DNA of 64,000 nt from Tetranychus cinnabarinus. Lineage: Eukaryota > Arthropoda > Arachnida > Trombidiformes > Tetranychidae. The stretch spans positions 5,037,001 through 5,101,000 of the forward strand of contig WHVY01000002.1 of assembly GCA_022266195.1 (NCBI GenBank). The letters are read 5' to 3'. Positions 46,871-59,600 of the stretch are shown here, in pieces. Both the position numbers and the translations under genes were made by a program. How positions within the stretch are numbered: position 1 is the stretch's first letter; the number at the start of each line of letters is the position of its first letter. Below the pieces are notes generated by a model, which had not been told where the DNA came from, made no database searches, and saw only the letters and a list, made by a program, of their open reading frames with translations.

Positions 46871-47360
46871 ATTATTTTGAGTACATAAATTTATTAACAT
46901 TGTGAGGCTGATTACACCACCAACTACGTAGTTGTATTTACGCTATTTTGTATTTATCAGTGAATCTTTTTAATTGATTTCCAATCTTAAGTAATTCAGT
47001 CAGTACACAAAGAAGAGTCAAAATCAAGTAGTGATGAACCATACAGCAACCAATTATAAGAGTTGTACAAGGTGGAAGGATGAGTTGACATCCAATCGTG
47101 AAATAATTGAAATAATTGAACAGAGCCAAAGAATTGATGTTACAAATTGATCTGGATACCTTATCCATCAACTTTAAGAATAGAAACAAGTAAATAATGA
47201 AAATGAATGACCACAAAACTTATTACAATTGGATTGAATTTTTATTCGTGAAAAAATAAGTTCAATTGAATATATTTTTCGAAGGCAAGTTCGAAGTAAT
47301 TTGATTTTAATGAAATGCAACTAGTTTAGCTAGTTTTCCATAACAATAGTAAAATAATCA

Positions 47361-49163
47361 TTATTCCATCGATTTTCGTTCACGTGTAATGCAAGATCTA
47401 ATAGTTTTTATCGGTAAAGAGGCTGAGGTGAAAGTCAACAGCTTATTGACCTTCCTTTGATCACCAGTAGAGCTACAGTTATTAGCCAAAAGACCAAATG
47501 GAGTCCATTCTTCATCGTTGACATTGAAACAATCAACAACTTTTTTGGCTCTGTCGATCACAATAACTTTATCATCGTGTGCTGGCTTGGAAGTTAAAAT
47601 TAAATCACCCAAGTTCGATCTTATTTTATTTGTGAATCTCTTGACTTCTTGACTGTCAATATTGAACTGGATAAATTCATAAATATTTACGGAACTATTT
47701 TTTATGATATAAATTTTATTATCCAAAATGGTTGTGAGATAATTCATGTCAGAACTACGGAATAAATTCCCAATTCGGCTATCAGCCGGTGCTGTCCAAC
47801 AGCACAAGTTTATTGAATAGTGTTTAGAAGTAACTCCAGCAGCAGGATTAACAGGTGTACAGGAGATGAAATTTTCTGCAACCAAAACAAACTTTTCATT
47901 GAATTCGAGAAGTGAGCCTTCGAAAATATATTTAGCAGCATATTTGGTGTAAGAAGCCAAAGCATAGCATTTTTCCCTGAAAGAAATGTAAAAAAAACAA
48001 AATAAAGGAATTGGATAAAGTGGAGAAAAAATTTTCTACCGAATAATCGACAATAACTGAAAGGCAATAATTTAAAAGATCAGAAAAGCACTGAAATTGG
48101 AAATTGACAAAGAAAAACAGAATTATACTAAAATAGAATTTAGAATTATAGTAGAACCGTTTACTTACTCGTTCTTTTCAAGAATACCATTTTGGATTTT
48201 ATAATAATGAGATTTATAATCATTCAAGCCAAGCAAACGATACTTGTTTAGATTCCAATCAACACGAATCATCTTCCTTCCAGATTCAAAAATTATATCA
48301 GAAACAGTTTCATTGTGTAGAAGATGCAAAGGCAATGATTCATCTAGTTGTATGACTCGTTTGATAAAAGACATAAAACTTCTGTCAAGCACTTTGATTT
48401 GCAAATCTGTACCATCCAATTCCTCAATCAGGACAAAATAGTATTGATTGATTCTGTTGAAGGAGCATTCACTATTGCATTGGACAGGCGTGCAAAATAT
48501 CGTTTTAAAGTTACAAGATTTGATGAAATCGCTTCCCTTTATTTCATACAAATCTTTATCATCTAAATGACACCATCGAACTAATTTTAACAATATTTCA
48601 AGATAGTTCTTTCTGGAATCAGGCTTGAAATTGACCCATTTCATGATCGCATTGAAGACTTGCATTTCTGAATGAACCACTAAATCCTTATTGCAAATAT
48701 ATTCAATGGTTTCAACAGGATAGTTTAACCAAACCTTTGTGCCTGCTATCTTCAAGAAATGGCGACAGATGAAAGCATCGAGAGCACCAGAGTTGATTAA
48801 TTTAGATGTTGGAGTCACTTGTGGAATCACAACTGGAAGGTGTTTGGTTGAAAAATTATCATGAAAATAAGTAGCGTAATCGTTAATCAGATTATTGTCC
48901 ATTCCAAAGTAATCAATCATGGTGCACAGGTTTATTACATTTTTCATTTCGACCAGCAAATGGTCGAATTCAATCCAATTTAGAAATAATTTGAAAGCTT
49001 GTTCATCAAAATCCAGTTCAACTTTGTTTTCCTTTGATTCCAAACATTCATGGCTCAACAATCTTTCAAAATAAGGCACTTTACGAATTAGTTGTTTACT
49101 AATATGATTTTCCGTTGATCGATTAACTATTGTAAGTTGATCACTAGTTTCCAGTGAGTCCAT
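47361..49163 (-). CDS. BTB-BACK-Kelch-like protein B5
   Basis: Exons 49163-48169 and 47976-47361 join in phase 2 (GA|GTAAGT donor, TTCAG acceptor) to give 536 residues, the longest family member in the window. It starts MDSLETSDQLTIVNRSTENH. BTB and BACK are complete (LDAFICRHFLKIAGTKVW, EILLKLVRWCHLDD). The propeller-like half has IYIIKNSSVNIYEFIQFN and CFNVNDEEWTPFG and ends with a basic tail (TRERKSME). It is the best reference for an intact array B gene. Confidence 0.87.
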
Positions 49164-49259
49164 AGTTTTTGCAAAAAGGAAAATTTTAACACAAGATTGT
49201 AGATTTTATTGAAATAAAGCTAAAGAGCAAAATCAACAGACGATTCAGTTTGAATTAGA

Positions 49260-49320
49260 CTGTCTGGTATACTGGACTTCACACATTTCAAAATTGAAAA
49301 AGCGCCATCTCTTGCTAATT
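49260..49320. promoter_or_regulatory. Conserved promoter-proximal block of B5
   Basis: The block tctggtatactggacttcac, followed on the gene strand by AGATGGCGC (around 49302-49310), lies about 100-150 bp upstream of the B5 start. It matches the B4 and B7 upstream blocks. Confidence 0.4.
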
Positions 49321-49769
49321 TATTATAATACTCTATTAATCGAATCTGTGTAATCATGTAATTTATTCTCATTTTGTGTATTCAAGAAGAAATTGAGTCA
49401 TTTGACCTGCCAGCTATGATACTCGTGAACAAGCAAATGTGACTGAATATTTACACTCACTGCGATCAAATATCGGCTTTTTTTATCGGCCCTATTTGAT
49501 TCTGGAGTAAATTTTATTTTCCGAATTTTTAATTTCGAAATTTCAAAAGAATTTTTTAGGCTTCTTTATTGGTCAAAATTATGTCAAGAATATGATCTAT
49601 AAGCTCTAGGTTGACCATTCCAATCACAATCAATGTTGACAATGTAGAAATATAAACTTGGTAACTTGCCTTTTTTAGCGAAATTGCAACATAGCTTAAA
49701 GAAACTTGCAAAAAGGTTTTTTTATTCAAAATGAGTGTAGAAACACGATATCATATAATCGTTGCTTCA

Positions 49770-50180
49770 TTTATTGTCAGATCAATGCAAAGTTTAATGG
49801 CGTTCACCGATAGAAACGTTGAGGTGAAAGTTAAAAGCCTATCAGATTCTCTTTGACCATCAGCAGATCTGCTATCACAATTACTGATTCGAACAATTGA
49901 ACTCCATTTTGCAGTTTTACATTGTAGCAAAAGAGTACTTTAGTAGACTTGTCGATAATAATAACTTGAGAACAAGTTAAAAGCAAATTATCGAAATCTT
50001 TTAATCTTTGTATTTCCACCTTCTTATACTCGAGTTTGCCATCAAAGTTGAACTGATAAAATTCAAGATTACTTTTTATTATGTAAATATTGTTATCCAA
50101 AACAGTTGCCAGATATTTGTTTGAACGATCAAACTCTTGGTTTCTTGCGTTCCTTGTTTCTATCAATGAACCCAGTGTGT
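49770..50180 (-). pseudogene. BTB-Kelch pseudogene B6 (exon 2 only)
   Basis: Contains most of a Kelch-like second exon (ATVLDNNIYIIKSNLEFYQF, then DFDNLLLTCSQVIIID). After CYNVK one base is missing relative to B9, so the WSSI segment is read out of frame. Exon 1 and the first ~50 residues of exon 2 are absent. The same one-base loss occurs in B8. Confidence 0.8.
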
Positions 50181-50569
50181 TATGACTATTATTATAAAAC
50201 ACCAGTTTTTAATTTTTGTTAGAGTGCTGTGATTGACCAACTAGTTATTAGATGTATACAAGAAGATGGATAAAAGAGCATTTACATTGTACTCAAAACC
50301 ATACACACTGAAAGATCAGGTAGTAGAGAATAGTTTTCATTGGTCCTCTGATATTTATGGAATTAATTCTGTTTTCAATTTTCGATTTGATTTGTTGACG
50401 AACTTCTCAACGTATTAATAGGATCTTCAAAAGCGATATATTGAAATTTCCCAGTGTTTTATTGGGCTAAAAGTTTATTCACTTCAGTTAATTGATAAAT
50501 CTTTTAGTCAAAGATCTGTCACAGTATTACCAGCTCTAAAACGAAATGCTTTTTTTCACTTGTGTTCAA
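50180..50569. repeat. Intergenic segmental duplicate
   Basis: Second copy of the 43150-43560 block. No gene seen. Confidence 0.65.
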
Positions 50570-52319
50570 TCAGTCACAAGTGCAATATAAAATAATGTTT
50601 ATCGGTAAAAAGGCTGAGGTGAAAGTAAACAGCTCATTGGACTTCCTTTGATCACCAGTAGAATTACAAATATTAGCCAAAAGACCAAATGGAGTCCATT
50701 CTTCATCGTTGACATTGAAACACTCAACAACATTATTGGATCTGTCGATCAACAAAACTTTATCATCGTTTGATGGCTTGGAAGTTAAAATTAAATCACT
50801 CAAATTTGATGTATCTTTACGTGTAAACGTTTTCATCTCTTGACTGTCAATATTAAACTGGATCAATGCATAACTACTTGTCATGATATAAATTTTATTA
50901 TCCAAAATAGTTGTCAAAACATTTCTTTCAAAACTATGAAATCCAGGAATCTGACTATCAGTTGGTGCTGTCCAACAACACAAGTTTAATTTATATTCAA
51001 AGTAGTTTCTTGCATTTGGTCCTTGCAGGAAAGATTTCTGATTTCTGGAGATGATATCTTCCATCAACAAAACGAACTTATCATTGAATTCGAGTAGTGA
51101 AGCTCTCCTAGTATATTTACCTGTATATATAGAGTACGTAGCCAAATCATACCGTTTTTCCCTAGAAAAAAATAAAATAAAAATAATCAGTGGCATAATG
51201 CAAAATTTTCTGCTGAATAACTGACAACAGAATGGCGACGAAAAATGAATGCGTGATACCAACAATTTGAAAGATCGGAAAGGCACTGATTGGTAATTGA
51301 CAGAAAAACATATAGAATAACATAATCAATTGCTTACTCGTTCTTTTCGAGTAAATATTCTTTGATTTTATAATGATATTTAAATTCCTTTAAGTCAATC
51401 AAACGATACTTATTTTGATTCCAATCAACACTAATCATCTTCCTTCCTGAATCAATAACAACATCAGAAACAGTTTCATTGTGAAGAAGCAATGGCAATG
51501 ATTCATCAAGTTTGATGACTCGTTTAAAAAATGGCAGAAAATCTCTGTCAAAAACTTTGATTGCCAAATCTGTACCGTCCAATTGCTCAACCAGAACAAA
51601 ATAATATTGACTGACCCGGTTGAAGGTGCAATTACAATTGCATTCATACGTGCAAAATATCGTTAAAATTTGAAGATTTTATAGAATCATTTTCCTTTAT
51701 TACAGACAAATCTTTATCATCAAGATAGCACCATCGAATCAGCTTTAACAATCCTTTAAGATAATCCTTCCTGGAATCAGGCTTGAAATTGACCCATTTC
51801 ATGATTGCATTGAAAACTTGCATTTCTGAGTGAATCATTAAATGCTTATTGCAAATATACTCAACGATTTCAATAGGGTATTTTAACCAAACAGTTGTGT
51901 TTGCAATCTTCAAGAAATGGCGACAGATGAAAGCGTTAAGAGCACCAGAGTTGATGCAGGAAGATGTAGATGTTATTTGATGAATAATTAAAGGAAGGTA
52001 CCTGATTGAAAAATTATCATTAAAATAGGTAACGCAATCTTTAAGCAGATTGTCCATTCCAAAATAATCAATCATGGTGCACAGGTTTATCACATTTTTC
52101 ATTTTGATCAACAAATGATCGAATGTAACCCACTTTAGAAACAAATTTGAAAGTTTGTTCATCAAAATCCAGTATAACTTCGTTTTTCTTTGATTCCAAA
52201 CATTCATGACTCAACAACTTTTCAAAATATGGTATTTTGCGAATTAGTTTTTTACTAATACGATGTTCCGTTGATCGATTCACAATTGTTAGTTGATCAT
52301 CAATTTCCAATGAATCCAT
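50570..52319 (-). pseudogene. BTB-BACK-Kelch-like B7, two frameshifts
   Basis: Exon 1 runs from 52319 (MDSLEIDDQLTIVNRSTEHR) to 51338 and exon 2 from 51161 to 50570. One extra T near 52145 shifts the frame within the BTB domain. A 2-bp loss near 51660 shifts it again at the end of BACK. All segments are otherwise well conserved, including an intact exon 2 ending CFNVNDEEWTPFG and a tail. It is a young pseudogene, unless the indels are assembly errors. Splice sites are still good. Confidence 0.8.
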
Positions 52320-53583
52320 GGTAAATGTACAAATCTAAATTAAACACAATATTGTAAATTTTCTTGAAATACAACTTACAGTGCAAAACCAATATAAAGA
52401 TGTTTGTGTGAAACAAACGATGAAGCTTCAACAAGACTGTCTGGTACACTGGACTTTCACACAATTTACAATTGAAAAAACGGCATCTCTTGTTAATTAA
52501 TCTTAAAATTCGGGTTAAGCAGTTTACCAAGTGAATCATAAGAGACAACAAAATTTGAAAATGTTCGTTAAATTTAAGCTCACTCTTTGCTTATAACTCT
52601 CAACAGTTTAACTCGTTAGATTGTTTAACAATATTTGTAAAATGATCTTATTCACAAGACAATTGTTTGCACAATTAAAAATGGTTGAGATTGAAACCTC
52701 CCAAACAACCATTAGTACATTTGATGCAGTTATTTTTACATTCACTTTTGAAAATCCTAGAAGAATCTTTTAATTTGATTTCTCTATTAATTGGCTTTTA
52801 GATGATAGTTGAATAAGCGAATACATAAACGAGAAGAGGAGTCTGTATACCGAACTGTTTAATTGTTTGGAATATTGCTTGGAAGTTGAATCACTTCAAT
52901 CAATTGATATCTCAACTTATTTATAAATCTTTAAACCAAAATAATTAACAGTTATTAGGGTGTCCGGCTCAATGTGTCATGACTTTAAATGTGAATATTT
53001 TATTGATTAGCCAACCGATTTGGCTAATTCTTTTGAAAATCATATAAATAGTGATTCAGAATTTTTTTGACACGTTATTTATAATTTTCCGTTTTCTAAT
53101 TCGAAATTTATCGGAAAAAATCGAAAAAAATGAAATTTTATGCTGCTCAAAATTCCATCAAAAACCAAGGGTCCCCCCTGTGATTTGTACGCGATATAAA
53201 CTTTTTTAATCGAACATTTCTGTAAAACTTGAAGATCAAGAAAAAATTGAGAAAAGTGAGTTTAAATCATTAATATTAACAGCTCTAGAACAAATTGCTT
53301 ATTTTTTCGCTCATGTTCACAATTACAGTATCGAGGGCACAAATCGCCTTGTTGATACAATTTAATTAGATCTAATTTCTTCAAGTGAGAACGATAAAAT
53401 CGGATGATTAGAAAACTTCATATTTTTTCTAAGCCGTATTCTGATATCGGTTTGGAATTGAAGCCGTCAAGGCTTCTCAACAAAATCTTTATGACCTAAA
53501 TATTGATAATCTATAAAATAAAAGTTTAGAGGCACTTGGAAAAATAATTTTTTGTCAAAATAACTTTAGAATCTTTATTTCAT
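52320..53583. other. Intergenic region, array B
   Basis: AT-rich DNA. The B7 promoter-like block lies around 52437-52495. The part near 53280-53420 resembles the intergenic repeat-unit sequence at 40.6 and 43.6 kb. No gene seen. Confidence 0.55.
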
Positions 53584-53835
53584 TCATCCGAGTTCAGATG
53601 CAATAGTGTCCATCGATATAAATGTTGAGGTGAAAGTTAAAAGCCTATCAGATTCTCTTTGACCATCAGCAGATCTGTTATCACAATTACTGATTCGACC
53701 AATTGAACTCCATTTTGCAGTTTTACATTGTAACAAAGGAGGGTTCTTGTAGACTTTTAAATAATAAAAACTTTATCATCATTAGCTTGACTGGAAGTTA
53801 AAAGCAAATTACCGAAGTTAAAATCTTTCAGCCTA

Positions 53836-54278
53836 CCCGGGTTACTCTTTTAACTAAATATTACCAAAAACTTGGTAATGAGCGGGAGAATAGCTAATTT
53901 TTTTTCAAACTCTCGTTCATTTCTTGTTGCGCTGATTTCTCACTCGAATCTAGCTGTTAGTTCACCAAAATTCTTGGTAAATTTTCTTGACAAGATTTTA
54001 GCTAAATTACCATTTTTTTTATTGGCATTTACTTTAAATTGATTATTCAACATAAGAAAGCTTAGCTTAGTGGTTAAAGTGATGGTCTGATGCTTCGGAG
54101 CGTTTGGGTTCGAATCCCATAACCTTTTTTTCAAGTTTTTAATCTAATAAATTATTGGTAAAAATTCAATAAAAAATTGGTAAAATTTGAGCTAAATCAG
54201 TGCCAAAACGTTATCAAGCTCTTGATTGTGTAAGTTGGCTAAATTTAGGCTCTTTCCTGGTCATAATAGTAACCCGGG
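53836..54278. mobile_element. TIR element in exon 2 of B8
   Basis: Ends CCCGGGTTACT and its inverted complement, flanked by TA at 53834-53835 and 54279-54280, body 443 bp. Removing the element and one TA restores an uninterrupted frame (V-D-R-L-K-D-F), which proves the boundaries. The interior carries a tRNA-like segment with box A and box B sequences and no protein-coding frame of note. It is a non-autonomous element of TA-target type. Confidence 0.85.
54056..54128 (+). repeat. tRNA-like segment inside the TIR element
   Basis: Contains a box A-like TTAGCTTAGTGG with a foldable D arm, and a box B GGGTTCGAATCCC with a good T arm, followed by a T run. The acceptor stem has at least two mismatches, and the anticodon arm does not fold cleanly. 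It is more likely a tRNA-derived or pseudo-tRNA sequence than a working tRNA gene. Confidence 0.4.
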
Positions 54279-55367
54279 TATCAACTGTCATCCACCCAAA
54301 CTTGAACTTGCTATCAACGTTGATCTGGTAGAATTCAAAATTATGCTTTAGTAAGTAAATGTTGTTATTCAAAACAGTTGCCAGGCTTGTGTGTCCACAG
54401 TCGATGAAGTGAGAGTCAATTTGTTCAGTAGTTGGTGTTGTCCAACATTGGAAGCAATCTGCATGGCTACGAACCAAAATAAACTTATCGTTAGCTTCAA
54501 GAAGTGAATTTACAGTCCAACAATCTTCATAACAGGATTTTTCAACAGGCAATAATATCTCGGAATGAGCTCCACTGAAATGTACGAAGGGAAAATGATA
54601 AAATAATTGATACAGGGAATAACTAACAAGTAAGTTCAGTAAGTTTTACTCAAGAATAAGCAGAGCTCATCACATTCAGATAGAGATCGATTGTGGCATA
54701 ACAATTGAAATGAGGAAAGATTACTCACCTTTTCTGATCTCCAAAAAGACATTTATGAATTTTACGATAATGTGATTTATAGTCAAGCAGACGATATTTT
54801 TTCTGCTTCCAATCAATTCGAATCATATTCCTTCCAGAATCAAAAATATCAGACACATGTTCATTGTGGACAAGATGTAAAGGCATTGAATCATCTGGTT
54901 CAACCACTTTATTAATAAGAGGCAGAAAATATCTGTTGAGTACTTTGACTCGCAAGTTCGCAGCATCCGATTGATCAATGATAATAAAAAAGTTCTGTTT
55001 AGTTCGATCAATACTGCAATCACAACCAGATTTGTCACGAGAACATAATTTTGGTTCAAATTTTAAAGATTTCACGTATTTATTTTTCTTTATTTCAGCC
55101 AAATCTTTACATTCCAAGTGGCACCATCGGATTAACTTTACCAATCTTTTAAGATACGACTTTCTAGGATTTTTCTTTAATTTGATCCATCTTATGATTG
55201 CATCGAAAACCTGCACTTCTGAGTAAATCATAAGGTCCAAAGCACAAACAAATTCAATGGTCTCAATAGGATAATCCAACCAAGCAGTTGTGTTCACTAT
55301 TTTTGTGAAGTATCGACAAATGAAAACATTAAGAGCACGAGAGTTTATCAACTTAGATGTTGGAGTA

Positions 55368-55372
55368 ACTTG
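55368..55372. repeat. Target-site duplication, left (ACTTG)
   Basis: The five bases before the 5' LTR equal the five after the 3' LTR (62152-62156). A 5-bp duplication is typical of copia elements. Confidence 0.9.
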
Positions 55373-56418
55373 TGTTGGTTGTAATCAGACCTCATGACTA
55401 CAACAGATTCACTCTTAGAAGCATATTTATCATTAATTTCATTTAACCTTAAATTTTTCAATTTTTTTTACTTTTTGGACTCAAACTCGGGTCATCATCT
55501 ATTCATCAATAACATAATTTTCAACATTTATTTATATATCATTAGCTTCGTCTCTTCGAGCTCTAACTAATGATATATAATTGATTACTGTAACTTGATT
55601 CGATCTCTTAAAACATTAACTTGCCCGACGTCAAAAGTCTATGTATTCACATAGGGAATATAATGGGTAAAGTCATCCTGGCGACCCCACTAAATTAACA
55701 GAATTAAACAACCGACAAAGACAATCAACATACCATTAGAAAGAGCATCTAAAATACTTTTAATTAATATATTTTTCATGTCTGTAACTTCATCCAGTGT
55801 CGAGCTACAAACCGACATAATTTAACTTTCATGTTTTCTCAATAATATTGAATATTTCAAAGGATCATCTTATTTCAAAGACAATTAATGTTTTCATCAT
55901 TAACTCAGTACATCATTCGAAAGACCTTTTCAGGCTCTTTCGAATGATATAAGTTTCATTAAATTAAACTTAATGATTCCTCTAAAATTAACCAAAACAT
56001 GATATTTCCTTAATTCTCATATTAATTAATGATTTTCTTGAGTCATTCAAATCCGACTCATATTACTAATTGTCACTAACTAAGATCATCTTCAGAATAC
56101 AACTATTAACTCAACCCTTCGCAGTGTGCTTCACAAATGTCCAACTTAGCTTTAAAAAGCTCAAACATAATTACTTCATTTTTCCTCTCAATACTTTCTC
56201 CTTAACTTATCCTTTCACTAAACCAGTTTTTACTCCAATAACCTAAAGGTTATCTTACAAATGTCTTTGTAATGAAAATGTCAGTTAAAAAGTAAATTTG
56301 AATCTTCTCTTAAAAATAAGAGTTAACCTTAACCCAACAACAGTTGTGATGTAGACCCAGAGAAGTAAACTTGTAAACCTTTCTTTACGTTCAATAAATT
56401 TTTTGCCTCAAACCAACA
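55373..56418 (+). repeat. 5' LTR of copia element
   Basis: 1046 bp starting TGTTGG and ending CCAACA. It appears identical to the 3' LTR along its whole length by eye. Confidence 0.93.
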
Positions 56419-56435
56419 GGTTATGGGCCCAGCTC
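56419..56435 (+). other. Primer-binding site (initiator Met tRNA, internal)
   Basis: Immediately after the 5' LTR, the sequence ggttatgggcccag is complementary to the anticodon stem-loop region of eukaryotic initiator methionine tRNA, not to its 3' end. This is the half-tRNA priming known from Drosophila copia. Confidence 0.8.
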
Positions 56436-56631
56436 GTTTTTGTAAAACTTATATGTTGCTGTGTTAAGCTTTGCTATTGTGTTTAACTACATATTTTCAT
56501 CTTAAAATTTCGTTCATCTTCAAAGCTTCATCTTTGTGCTTCGCACTTAAATTTTCTTGCTCATTTATATTGAATTTAAATTATTCAATTGTGTGTTTTA
56601 TCGTTACAATTAAAATTGTCATCTCAACAAA

Positions 56632-59600
56632 ATGACTGAACGTGAATTTAATATTGTCAAACTTGACGAACTCAACTACCCACTATGGAAGATTAATGTT
56701 GAAAGAATTGCTGCATCCAAAGGAGGATTGGATATTTTGTTGGGCAAGGAGCCGTGTCCAGAACCATTGCCACTGGAAGAAGGTGAAGTCGAGTCGAGAG
56801 AACATGCTGCTCGAACGAAGCAAATTGATCAATGGAAGAGAAAAGATGCCACCATTGCAACCATTATGACTTCATCGATACCTGTAAGTATTGTTAATTT
56901 AATTACTGCTTGTAAAACGTCAGCCCAAATGTACTCAAATATTTTAGATTATAAAGAACAACGAGCAACTCAGAATGTTTGGCATCACAAAAGAAAATTA
57001 TCCGAATTGAAATTTACCTCATCACATACTGTTCTTAGTTACTTTAATCAGCTTGAAACAATTACTCAGCAACTGTTCGCGGTAGGAGTGAAAATAGATG
57101 AAAATGAATTGATATTAAAAGTTCTTGATGATTTACCTTCTGAATATGAAGTTTTTAAAGAAAGTGTTGAATGTAAGATAATTGAAGGTGCACAAATCAA
57201 GTTATCTGTAATGAAACAAAATTTGCTTTTGGTTGAAAAACGAATTAATAATAAAACAAAATCTGGTGAAGCTTTATTGGTCAAAGCTAATGCTGTAAAC
57301 TCGCGACCAAGAATAAAAATTTGTAATGAATGTGGTGGCAAAGGTCACATAGCTAAGTATTGTCGGAAGTCAGCAAATTACAGAAACAGTTACGGTCACA
57401 AGACTGACTTTAAAAATAATAATTATCAAAGAAATGGTTATAATAATAATTACAACAGTAACAGAAACAATTTTCGATACTCAAACAGATTTAACAACAA
57501 CAACAATTATAATAAAAATTTCAATAACAGTCATGGTAATAACAATAAACCTAATTCAAACAGTAACAGTAACTTTAACAATAATAACAACAGCAGTAAT
57601 AATCGCTATTCAAGCAGCAATAGCTATAATCGGAATAATTACTCGAACAGAGAGAGAAATACTAATCAAAATTACAGAGGTTCAAACAGAAACAATAATT
57701 TTGCAAACAACATTCAACCTAATCAACAAAATAATTTTAACTCTAATTCTGAGTCCAATTCAAACAGAAATGATGAAAATGCTCCAACTAACAATACCTC
57801 TCAAAATAACTCTGAAAATTTTAATTTTGCTTATTGTCACAACTTCAATGCTTATAATGAATTAGAATGGTTAATGGATACAGGAGCATCTTTCCACATC
57901 ACCGGAAATATTAATAACTTTATTAGTTTGTCTGATTTAGCTGAACCAATTGAACTTACTATTGGTAATGGAAGTAAGGTTCAAGCAATTGCTAAAGGTG
58001 ATGTCTTAGTTGATAGCTTCAATGGTGAAAAATGGATTCGCGGTAAATTGACTGATGTTTTATTCGTACCAAATTTTGGTCGCTTCAATTTATTTTCTTG
58101 GGTTCAAACAATGCAGAAAAATTATAAATTAATATCTTCGCGATTTAGTGCAGAAATTTACGACCCTGAAATAGAACAAGTAATTACTAAAATTGAAACA
58201 GTTGGTAACTCAATGTGGATGAGAATGAGAACAGTGAGAAATGAAAATAACTTTATAATGTTGACCAACAACTTCTCGTTAATGGATTGGCATGAAAGAT
58301 TAGCCCACATCAATGTTCACAAAATAATTGAAATGTCAAGAAATAAAATTTTACCACCAATAAAAGGTGATGTTAATGTTAATGAGTTTACCTGTGAAAG
58401 TTGTTTGAAAGGTAAATTTGCGAGAAAGCCTTACCAATCTAAACCTAAAAGAGACTTCAATGTTGGTGAGTCATTTCATTGTGACTTGCAAGGTCCAATG
58501 GAAGTCGAATCATTGTCAGGCTCGAGATTCGCCTTAGTTATTAAAGATGAATGTTCATCTTTTAGAAGTCTATTTTTTCTTAAACAAAAGTCTGATACAT
58601 TTGCTTCATTAGAAACATATATAAGGTTTGCTGAGAAATGTACTGGCAATCAAGTTAAAATAATGAGAAGCGATAATGGTGGTGAATTTATTGATTCGAG
58701 AGTAAAAGATTTACTTAATTCAAAATCAATTAAACACGAACTTTCAGCACCTTATTGTCCACAACAAAATGGCCTAATAGAGCGAGAAAACAGAACAATT
58801 ACAGAAGCAGCAAGAACAATGTTGTTAGGAGCAAATCTTCCTAAATTTTTATGGCCTGAATCAATGCACACAGCTGCTTATATCTTGAATATTGTTCCTA
58901 ATAAAAAATTAAATAATGTCTCTTCTTTCGAGCTTTGGTATAAAAAGAAACCAACTTACAATCATTTACATGTTTTTGGTTGTGTAGTTTATGGTAAACT
59001 AAATGCTTCTTTTTGCAAGAAATGGGATCCAAAATCTAAAAAGTATATATTTGTTGGTTACACTGATACCACAAGTAACTTCAAGGTTTTTGATCCTACA
59101 AGAAATTTTGTTACCGTAATTAGAGACGCTAAATTTTTAGATAATCAGTGTGATGCTCAAGAAGCTATTGACCAAGTAATGAATGAGCAAACTAATGACT
59201 TCGAGGAAATCGTCAGATACAACAGAGAAATTGAAACAAATGAAAATGATAAAAATAATGAAACAGTTGAAAAAGAGAATGATAATAATGAAATTGATAA
59301 AGAAAATGTTGCTCAAATTGCACATGAAATTGTTCACAAAAATGATGAACCAAATACCTACAATGAAGCGATGAATAGTGTTAACCGAAATCAGTGGTAT
59401 AAGGCAATGTTAGAAGAGTTGAATTCACTGAAACAAAATAATGTCTTTGAACTTGTTGACTTACCTGAAGATAAAAGTCCAATTGATTGTCGTTGGGTCT
59501 TCCGAATTAAAAGAAAAATTGATGGATCTATTGATAGATTCAAAGCGAGATTAGTTGCTCGTGGTTATGCTCAGAAATCAGGAATTGACTATTTTGAGAC

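Noticed and set aside
54056..54128. Functional tRNA gene
   Set aside because: Acceptor stem mismatches and no clean anticodon arm; kept only as a tRNA-like segment.
57434..57865. 143-residue frame rich in Ile and Thr
   Set aside because: It is a shifted reading of the Asn-rich linker of the copia polyprotein.
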